Shown: one piece after another, positions 55,208-64,000 of the stretch
How the letters are laid out: each line of letters begins with the position of its first letter
Numbering within the stretch: the stretch's first letter is position 1
Assembly: GCA_948099385.1 (NCBI GenBank)
Contig: CANUEZ040000208.1
Coordinates: 1,984,001 to 2,048,000 of the forward strand
Direction: 5' to 3'
DNA from: Fasciola hepatica
Lineage: Eukaryota > Platyhelminthes > Trematoda > Plagiorchiida > Fasciolidae
DNA: 64,000 bases
Position numbers and translations under genes: made by a program
The notes under the pieces: model-generated
The model's input: the letters and a program-made list of their open reading frames with translations, nothing else
Told to the model about the DNA's origin: nothing
Databases searched by the model: none

Positions 55208-56053
55208 CTAAGTAAAACCAAGGCATTCCCTTATGAACAATCCACACAGATTGCTCATACAATGCAATAGAGCAGTAGCAGAGAAGATTTGTATAATATG
55301 ATTCTCCATGCAGCTTGAACACTGAACTGACCATTGAAAATTATGGAAGCACTGTACAGCTGTTTGATCCGCCAAGGGAATAATGAGAGTTGCACACGGA
55401 CAGAGGCCATACGGAGACACGAACAAGGGTTGGGGTGAACGAATGTCAGTCGAACACCCAAACCACAAGGCTATCCGATATGGGTCTGAACGCTTTGTTC
55501 AACATATACACTACATGATATAGCACAATCCCCAAATCGGCTTCGGCCTTCGCTTTCGCTTTGAACGGTAACAACCAAATTCTCGCACACCGATCCAATC
55601 CTATGTTCCATCACTTCTCTATTTATGGGCCTAAGTAAAACCAAGGCATTCCCTTATGAACAATCCACACAGATTGCTCATACAATGCAATAGAGCAGTA
55701 GCAGAGAAGATTTGTATAATATGATTCTCCATGCAGCTTGAACACTGAACTGACCATTGAAAATTATGGAAGCACTGTACAGCTGTTTGATCCGCTAAAG
55801 GAATCATGAGAGTTGCACACGGGCAGAGGCCATACGGAGACACGAACAAGGGTTGGGGTGAACGAATGTCAGTCGAACACCCAAACCACAAGGCTATCCG
55901 ATATGGGTCTCAAAGCTTTGTTCAACATATACAATACATGATATAGCACAATCCCCAAATTGGCTTCGGCTTTCGCTTTCGCTTTGAACGGTAACAACCA
56001 AATTCTCGCACACCGATCCAATCCTATGTTCCATCACTTCTCTATTTATGGGC
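55208..56053 (+). repeat. Directly doubled monomer (423 bp x 2)
   Basis: Units 55208 and 55631 are adjacent and share gagttgcacacgg and gaggccatacgg, which are first seen here. Related units recur at 57322, 59012, 59857 and 61968, so this variant marks the right-hand domain of the array. Confidence 0.85.
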
Positions 56054-59011
56054 CTAAGTAAAACCAAGGCATTCCCTTATGAACAATCCACACAGATTGC
56101 TCATACAATGCAATAGAGCAGTAGCAGAGTAGATTTGTATAATATGATTCTCCATGCAGCTTGAACACTGAACTGACCATTGAAAATTATGGAAGCACTG
56201 TACAGCTGTTTGATCCACTAAGGGAATCATGAGCATTGCACATGGACAGAGCCCACTCGGAGACAAGAACAAGGCTTGGGGTGAACGAATGTCAGTCGAA
56301 CACCCAAACCACAAGGCTATCCGATATGGGTCTGAACGCTTTGTTCAACATACACACTGCATGATATAGCACAATCCCCAAATTGGCTTCGGCTTTCGCT
56401 TTCGCTTTGAACGGTAACAACCAAATTCTCGCACACCGATCCAATCCTATGTTCCATCACCTCTCTATTTATGGGCCTAAGTAAAACCAAGGCATTCCCT
56501 TATGAACAATCCACACAGATTGCTCATACAATGCAATAGAGCAGTAGCAGAGAAGATTTGTATAATATGATTCTCCATGCAGCTTGAACACTGAACTGAC
56601 CATTGAAAATTATGAAGCGCTGTACAGCTGTTTCATCCGCTAAGGGAATCATGAGCATTGCACATGGACAGATCCCACTCGGAAACACGAACAAGGGTTG
56701 GGGTGAACGAATGTCAGTCGAACACCCAAACCACAAGGCTATCCGATATCGGTCTGAACGCTTTGTTCAACATATACACTACATGATATAGCACAATCCC
56801 CAAATTGGCTTCGGCTTTCGCTTTCGCTTTGAACGGTAACAACCAAATTCTCGCACACCGATCCAATCCTATGTTCCATCACCTCTCTATTTATGGGCCT
56901 AAGTAAAACCAAGGCATTCCCTTATGAACAATCCACACAGATTGCTCATACAATGCAATAGAGCAGTAGCAGAGTAGATTTGTATAATTTGATTCTCCAT
57001 GCAGCTTGACCACGGAACTGAACATTGAAAATTATGGAAGCACTGTACAGCTGTTTGATCCGCTAAGGGAATCATGAGCATTGCACATGGACAGAGCCCA
57101 CTCGGAGACACGAACAAGGGTTGGGGTGAACGATGGTCAATCGAACACCCAAACCACAAGGCGATCCGATATGTGTCTCAACGCTTTGTTCAACATATAC
57201 ACTACATGATATAGCACAATCCCCAAATTGGCTTCGGCTTTCGCTTTCACTTTGAACGGTAACAACCAAATTATCGCACACCGATCCAATCCTATGTTCC
57301 ATCACCTCTCTATTTATGGGCCTAAGTAAAACCAAGGCATTCCCTTATGAACAATCCACACAGATTGCTCATACAATGCAATAGAGCAGTAGCAGTGTAG
57401 ATTTGTATAATATGATTCTCCATGCAGCTTGAACACTGAACTGACCATTGAAAATTATGGAAGCACTGTACAGCTGTTTGATCCGCTAAGGGAATCATGA
57501 GCGTTGCACACGGACAGAGGCCATACGGAGACACGAACAAGGGTTGGGGTGAACGAATGTCAGTCGAACACCCAAACCGCAAGGCTATCCGATATGGGTC
57601 TCAACGCTTTGTTCAACATATACACTACATGATATAGCACAATCCCCAAATTGGCTTCGGCTTTCGCTTTCGCTTTGAACGGTAACAACCAAATTCTCGC
57701 ACACCGATCCAATCCTATGTTCCATCACTTCTCTATTTATGGGCCTAAGTAAAACCAAGGCATTCCCTTATGAACAATCCAAACAGATTGCTCATACAAT
57801 GCAATAGAGCAGTAGCAGAGTAGATTTGTATAATATGATTCTCCATGCAGCTTGAACACTGAACTGACCATTGAAAATTATGGAAGCACTGTACAGCTGT
57901 TTGATCCACTAAGGGAATCATGAGCATTGCACATGGACAGAGCCCACTCGGAGACAAGAACAAGGCTTGGGGTGAACGAATGTCAGTCGAACACCCAAAC
58001 CACAAGGCTATCCGATATGGGTCTGAACGCTTTGTTCAACATACACACTGCATGATATAGCACAATCCCCAAATTGGCTTCGGCTTTCGCTTTCGCTTTG
58101 AACGGTAACAACCAAATTCTCGCACACCGATCCAATCCTATGTTCCATCACCTCTCTATTTATGGGCCTAAGTAAAACCAAGGCATTCCCTTATGAACAA
58201 TCCACACAGATTGCTCATACAATGCAATAGAGCAGTAGCAGAGAAGATTTGTATAATATGATTCTCCATGCAGCTTGAACACTGAACTGACCATTGAAAA
58301 TTATGAAGCGCTGTACAGCTGTTTCATTCGCTAAGGGAATCATGAGCATTGCACATGGACAGATCCCACTCGGAAACACGAACAAGGGTTGGGGTGAACG
58401 AATGTCAGTCGAACACCCAAACCACAAGGCTATCCGATATGGGTCTCAACGCTTTGTTCAACATATACACTACATGATATAGCACAATCCCCAAATTGGC
58501 TTCGGCTTTCGCTTTCGCTTTGAACGGTAACAACCAAATTCTCGCACACTGATCCAATCCTATGTTCCATCACTTCTCTATTTATGGGCCTAAGTAAAAC
58601 CAAGGCATTCCCTTATGAACAATCCACACAGATTGCTCATACAATGCAATAGAGCAGTAGCAGAGTAGATTTGTATAATATGATTCTCCATGCAGCTTGA
58701 ACACTGAACTGACCATTGAAAATTATGAAGCGCTGTACAGCGGTTTGATCCGCTAAAGGAATCATGAGCATTGCACATGGACAGAGCCCACTCGGAGACA
58801 CGAACAAGGGTTGGGGTGAACGAATGTCAGTCGAACACCCAAACCACAAGGCTATCCCATATGGGTCTCAACGCTATGATCAACATATACACTACATGAT
58901 ATAGCACAATCCCCAAATTGGCTTCGGCTTTCGCTTTCACTTTGAACGGTAACAACCAAATTATCGCACACCGATCCAATCCTATGTTCCATCACCTCTC
59001 TATTTATGGGC
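55631..59011 (+). repeat. Higher-order repeat, 4 monomers x 2 (about 1,690 bp)
   Basis: Units 55631, 56054, 56477, 56899 correspond to 57322, 57745, 58168, 58590. The second pair shares gatccactaagg (56,212 and 57,903) and aacaaggcttgggg; the third pair shares the gaagcgctg deletion class and cacctctct upstream; the first pair shares gaggccatacgg. The fourth pair (56899, 58590) does not match well, so the order is clean over three of four positions. Confidence 0.8.
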
Positions 59012-60279
59012 CTAAGTAAAACCAAGGCATTCCCTTATGAACAATCCACACAGATTGCTCATACAATGCAATAGAGCAGTAGCAGTGTAGATTTGTATAA
59101 TATGATTCTCCATGCAGCTTGAACACTGAACTGACCATTGAAAATTATGGAAGCACTGTACAGCTGTTTGATCCGCTAAGGGAATCATGAGCGTTGCACA
59201 CGGACAGAGGCCATACGGAGACACGAACAAGGGTTGGGGTGAACGAATGTCAGTCGAACACCCAAACCGCAAGGCTATCCGATATGGGTCTCAACGCTTT
59301 GTTCAACATATACACTACATGATATAGCACAATCCCCAAATTGGCTTCGGCTTTCGCTTTCGCTTTGAACGGTAACAACCAAATTCTCGCACACCGATCC
59401 AATCCTATGTTCCATCACTTCTCTATTTATGGGCCTAAGTAAAACCAAGGCATTCCCTTATGAACAATCCAAACAGATTGCTCATACAATGCAATAGAGC
59501 AGTAGCAGAGTAGATTTGTATAATATGATTCTCCATGCAGCTTGAACACTGAACTGACCATTGAAAATTATGAAGCGCTGTACAGCTGTTTCATTTGCTA
59601 AGGGAACCATGAGCATTGCACATGGACAGAGCCCACTCGGAGACACGAACAAGGGTTGGGGTGAACGAATGTCAGTCGAACACCCAAACCACAAGGCTAT
59701 CCGATATGGGTCTCAACGCTTTGTTCAACATATACACTACATGATATAGCACAATCCCCAAATTGGCTTCGGCTTTCGCATTCGCTTTGAACGGTAACAA
59801 CCAAATTCTCGCACACCGATCCAATCCTATGTTCCATCACTTCTCTATTTATGGGCCTAAGTAAAACCAAGGCATTCCCTTATGAACAATCCACACAGAT
59901 TGCTCATACAATGCAATAGAGCAGTAGCAGTGTAGATTTGTATAATATGATTCTCCATGCAGCTTGAACACTGAACTGACCATTGAAAATTATGGAAGCA
60001 CTGTACAGCTGTTTGATCCGCTAAGGGAATCATGAGCGTTGCACATGGACAGAGGCCATACGGAGACACGAACAAGGGTTGGGGTGAACGAATGTCAGTC
60101 GAACACCCAAACCACAAGGCTATCCGATATGGGTCTCAACGCTTTGTTCAACATATACACTACATGATATAGCACAATCCCCAAATTGGCTTCGGCTTTC
60201 GCTTTCGCTTTGAACGGTAACAACCAAATTCTCGCACACTGATCCAATCCTATGTTCCATCACTTCTCTATTTATGGGC
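59012..60279 (+). repeat. Three mosaic monomers
   Basis: Unit 59012 is close to 57322. Unit 59435 begins like 57745 (ccaaacagattg) but continues like 58168 (gaagcgctg, gtttcatttgc). Unit 59857 is again of the gaggccatacgg type but keeps gcacatgg. The switch inside 59435 suggests an exchange between units two or more apart. Confidence 0.65.
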
Positions 60280-61545
60280 CTAAGTAAAACCAAGGCATTC
60301 CCTTATGAACAATCCACACAGATTGCTCATACAATGCAATAGAGCAGTAGCAGAGTAGATTTGTATAATATGATTCTCCATGCAGCTTGAACACTGAACT
60401 GACCATTGAAAATTATGAAGCGCTGTACAGCGGTTTGATCCGCTAAAGGAATCATGAGCATTGCACATGGACAGAGCCCACTCGGAGACACGAACAAGGG
60501 TTGGGGTGAACGAATGTCAGTCGAACACCCAAACCACAAGGCTATCCCATATGGGTCTCAACGCTATGATCAACATAAACACTACATGATATAGCACAAT
60601 CCCCAAATTGGCTTCGGCTTTCGCTTTCGCTTTGAACGGTAACAACCAAATTCTCGCACACCGATCCAATCCTATGTTCCATCACTTCTCTATTTATGGG
60701 CCTAAGTAAAACCAAGGCATTCCCTTATGAACAATCCAAACAGATTGCTCATACAATGCAATAGAGCAGTAGCAGAGTAGATTTGTATAATATGATTCTC
60801 CATGCAGCTTGAACACTGAACTGACCATTGAAAATTATGAAGCGCTGTACAGCGGTTTGATCCGCTAAAGGAATCATGAGCATTGCACATGGACAGAGCC
60901 CACTCGGAGACACGAACAAGGGTTGGGGTGAACGAATGTCAGTCGAACACCCAAACCACAAGGCTATCCGATATGGGTCTCAACGCTATGATCAACATAA
61001 ACACTACATGATATAGCACAATCCCCAAATTGGCTTCGGCTTTCGCTTTCGCTTTGAACGGTAACAACCAAATTCTCGCACACCGATCCAATCCTATGTT
61101 CCATCACTTCTCTATTTATGGGCCTAAGTAAAACCAAGGCATTCCCTTATGAACAATCCAAACAGATTGCTCATACAATGCAATAGAGCAGTAGCAGAGT
61201 AGATTTGTATAATATGATTCTCCATGCAGCTTGAACACTGAACTGACCATTGAAAATTATGAAGCGCTGTACAGCGGTTTGATCCGCTAAGGGAATCATG
61301 AGCATTGCACATGGACAGAGCCCACTCGGAGACACGAACAAGGGTTGGGGTGAACGAATGTCAGTCGAACACCCAAACCACAAGGCTATACGATATGGGT
61401 CTGAACGCTTTGTTCAACATATACAATACATGATATAGCACAATCCCCAAATTGGCTTCGGCTTTCGCTTTCGCTTTGAACGGTAACAACCAAATTCTCG
61501 CACACCGATCCAATCCTATGTTCCATCACTTCTCTATTTATGGGC
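60280..61545 (+). repeat. Single monomer amplified three times (422 bp x 3)
   Basis: Units 60280, 60702 and 61124 all have the gaagcgctg deletion and the private tacagcggtttg (also in 58590 and 62393). Units 60280 and 60702 share cgctatgatcaacataaac; units 60702 and 61124 share ccaaacagattg. They differ at only a few positions, including the cccatatggg, ccgatatggg and acgatatggg states of the palindrome. This is the lowest-order recent expansion in the window. Confidence 0.85.
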
Positions 61546-63659
61546 CTAAGTAAAACCAAGGCATTCCCTTATGAACAATCCAAACAGATTGCTCATACAA
61601 TGCAATAGAGCAGTAGCAGAGTAGATTTGTATAATATGATTCTCCATGCAGCTTGAACACTGAACTGACCATTGAAAATTATGAAGCGCTGTACAGCTGT
61701 TTCATTTGCTAAGGGAATCATGAGCATTGCACATGGACAGATCCCACTCTGAAACACGAACAAGGGTTGGGGTGAACGAATGTCAGTCGAACACCCAAAC
61801 CACAAGGCTATCCGATATCGGTCTCAACGCTTTGTTCAACATATACACTACATGATATAGCACAATCCCCAAATTGGCTTCGGCTTTCGCTTTCGCTTTG
61901 AACGGTAACAACCAAATTCTCGCACACCGATCCAATCCTATGTTCCATCACTTCTCTATTTATGGGCCTAAGTAAAACCAAGGCATTCCCTTATGAACAA
62001 TCCCCACACTGATTGCTCATACAATGCAATAGAGCAGTAGCAGAGTAGATTTGTATAATATGATTCTCCATGCAGCTTGACCACGGAAATGACCATTGAA
62101 ATTTATGGAAGCACTGTACAGCTGTTTGATCCGCTAAGGGAATCATGAGCGTTGCACACGGACAGAGGCCATACGGAGACACGAACAAGGGTTGGGGTGA
62201 ACGAATGTCAGTCGAACACCCAAACCACAAGGCTATCCGATATGGGTCTGAACGCTTTGTTCAACATATACACTACATGATATAGCACAATCCCCAAATT
62301 GGCTTCGGCTTTCGCTTTCGCTTTGAACGGTAACAACCAAATTTTCGCACACTGATCCAATCCTATGTTCCATCACTTCTCTATTTATGGGCCTAAGTAA
62401 AACCAAGGCATTCCCTTATGAACAATCCACACAGATTGCTCATACAATGCAATAGAGCAGTAGCAGAGTAGATTTGTATAATATGATTCTCCATGCAGCT
62501 TGAACACTGAACTGACCATTGAAAATTATGAAGCGCTGTACAGCGGTTTGATCCGCTAAGGGAATCATGAGCATTGCACATGGACAGAGCCCACTCGGAG
62601 ACACGAACAAGGGTTGGGGTGAACGAATGTCAGTCGAACACCCAAACCACAAGGCTATCCCATATGGGTCTCAACGCTATGATCAACATATACACTACAT
62701 GATATAGCACAATCCCCAAATTGGCTTCGGCTTTCGCTTTCGCTTTGAACGGTAACAACCAAATTCTCGCACACCGATCCAATCCTATGTTCCATCACTT
62801 CTCTATTTATGGGCCTAAGTAAAACCAAGGCATTCCCTTATGAACAATCCACGCAGATTGCTCATACAATGCAATAGAGCAGTAGCAGAGTAGATTTGTA
62901 TAATATGATTCTCCATGCAGCTTGAACACTGAACTGACCATTGAAAATTATGAAGCGCTGTACAGCTGTTTCAATTGCTAAGGGAATCATGAGCATTGCA
63001 CATGGACAGAGCCCACTCTGAAACACGAACAAGGGTTGGGGTGAACGAATGTCAGTCGAACACCCAAACCACAAGGCTATCCGATATCGGTCTCAACGCT
63101 TTGATCAACATATACACTACATGATATAGTACAATCCCCAAATTGGCTTCGGCTTTCGCTTTCGCTTTGAACGGTAACAACCAAATTCTCGCACACCGAT
63201 CCAATCCTATGTTCCATCACTTCTCTATTTATGGGCCTAAGTAAAAACAAGGCATTCCCTTATGAACAATCCACACAGATTGCTCATACAATGCAATAGA
63301 GCAGTAGCAGAGAAGATTTGTATAATATGATTCTCCATGCAGCTTGAACACTGAACTGACCATTGAAAATTATGGAAGCACTGTACAGCTGTTTGATCCG
63401 CTAAGGGAATCATGAGCATTGCACATGGACAGAGCCCACTCGGAGACACGAACAAGGGTTGGGGTGAACGAATGTCAGTCGAACACCCAAACCACAAGGC
63501 TATCCGATATGGGTCTGAACGCTTTGTTCAACATATACACTACATGATATAGCACAATCCCCAAATTGGCTTCGGCTTTCGCTTTCGCTTTGAACGGTAA
63601 CAACCAAATTCTCGCACACCGATCTAATCCTATGTTCCATCACTTCTCTTTTTATGGGC
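61124..63659 (+). repeat. Higher-order repeat, 3 monomers x 2 (about 1,268 bp)
   Basis: Units 61124 and 61546 match 62393 and 62815: cactctgaaacacg recurs near 61,746 and 63,014, and gtttcatttgc near 61,699 corresponds to gtttcaattgc near 62,969. The third members, 61968 and 63237, differ: 61968 is the gaggccatacgg type while 63237 resembles common units. The repeat is therefore complete over two of three positions. Confidence 0.7.
61968..62392 (+). repeat. 425-bp outlier monomer
   Basis: The only complete unit longer than 423 bp. Near 62,000 it reads aatccccacactgattg where other units read aatccacactgattg, a 2-bp gain. The rest of the unit is ordinary. Confidence 0.9.
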
Positions 63660-64000
63660 CTAAGTAAAACCAAGGCATTCCCTTATGAACAATCCACACA
63701 GATTGCTCATACAATGCAATAGAGCAGTAGCAGAGAAGATTTGTATAATATGATTCTCCATGCAGCTTGAACACTGAACTGACCATTGAAAATGATGGAA
63801 GCACTGTACAGCTGTTTGATCCGCTAAGGGAATCATGAACATTGCACATGGACAGAGCCCACTCGGAGACACGAACAAGGGTTGGGGTGAACGAATGTCA
63901 GTCGAACACCCAAACCACAAGGCTATCCGATATCGGTCTCAACGCTTTGTTCAACATATACACTACATGATATAGCACAATCCCCAAATTGGCTTCGGCT
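63660..64000 (+). repeat. Partial monomer at right edge
   Basis: The first 341 bases of a unit cut by the window end, so the array continues to the right. It carries gaaaatgatgg near 63,789, otherwise seen only in units 3622 to 9962, and gagaagatttg as in unit 9962. Confidence 0.95.

Larger units (their letters stand above)
1..64000 (+). repeat. Tandem satellite array, 423-bp monomer, fills the window
   Basis: Head-to-tail copies of one unit run edge to edge with no inversion and no foreign insertion. Unit starts (c of ctaagtaaaacc or its variant) include 242, 664, 1087, 1509, 1931, 2354, 2777, 3200, 3622, 4045, 4467, 4890, 5313, 5735, 6158, 6580, 7003, 7425, 7848, 8271, 8694, 9117, 9539, 9962, 10385, 10808, 11231, 11654, 12076, 12498 and onward in 422/423-bp steps to 63660. 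Lengths of the 150 complete units are 423 (115), 422 (34) and 425 (1). GC is about 44%. By eye the units at 242 and 664 differ at roughly eight positions. The architecture is that of eukaryotic satellite DNA. I do not recognise the family, and centromeric or other heterochromatic location is inference. Confidence 0.98.

Noticed and set aside
1..64000. CRISPR array or bacterial repeat region
   Set aside because: The repeat is contiguous with no unique spacers, the period is 423 bp, and no associated genes are present.

Overview
The whole 64,000-base window is one uninterrupted tandem satellite array. The repeat unit is about 423 bp, and every copy lies head-to-tail in the same orientation. Taking the start of each unit as the c of the motif ctaagtaaaacc, I located 150 complete monomers (242 to 63,659) plus a partial monomer at each edge. 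Of the 150, 115 are 423 bp, 34 are 422 bp and one is 425 bp. GC is about 44% (counted over the first 420 bases). I see no protein-coding gene, RNA gene, transposable element, CRISPR array, origin or non-satellite spacer. Every open frame I could follow is shorter than one monomer, recurs at the monomer period and is broken by the common 1-bp deletion, so none is annotated as a gene.

A long, homogenised array with nested multi-monomer (higher-order) repeats is typical of eukaryotic heterochromatin (centromeric, pericentromeric, subtelomeric or sex/B-chromosome satellite blocks). I do not recognise the monomer and cannot name the organism; 'eukaryote' is an inference from the architecture.

Layout: 1-241 partial monomer; 242-5,312 monomers without a clear higher-order period; 5,313-8,693 a 4-monomer repeat twice; 8,694-14,189 mixed monomers; 14,190-15,879 a 2-monomer repeat twice; 15,880-18,416 a different 2-monomer repeat three times; 18,417-19,262 two linking monomers; 19,263 to about 23,234 a 3-monomer repeat three times; 23,070-26,451 a 4-monomer repeat twice; 26,452-26,719 linker; about 26,720-34,330 and 34,331-41,060 a large segmental duplication (18 and 16 monomers) with an internal 3-monomer duplication in the first copy; 40,407-45,482 a 4-monomer repeat in three copies, the last decaying; 45,483-52,248 mixed monomers; 52,249-55,207 a loose 2-monomer repeat; 55,208-56,053 a doubled monomer; 55,631-59,011 a 4-monomer repeat twice; 59,012-60,279 mosaic monomers; 60,280-61,545 three near-identical single monomers; 61,124-63,659 a 3-monomer repeat twice; 63,660-64,000 partial monomer.

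The interest lies in the evolutionary record: the higher-order period switches between 1, 2, 3 and 4 monomers over short distances, small repeats are nested inside larger duplications, and mosaic monomers suggest conversion or unequal exchange. Within the monomer there is a roughly 200-bp CpG-free half, a hexamer CTTTCG microrepeat, and several small palindromes that exist in symmetric and asymmetric versions. No undescribed enzymatic or defence system is visible here.
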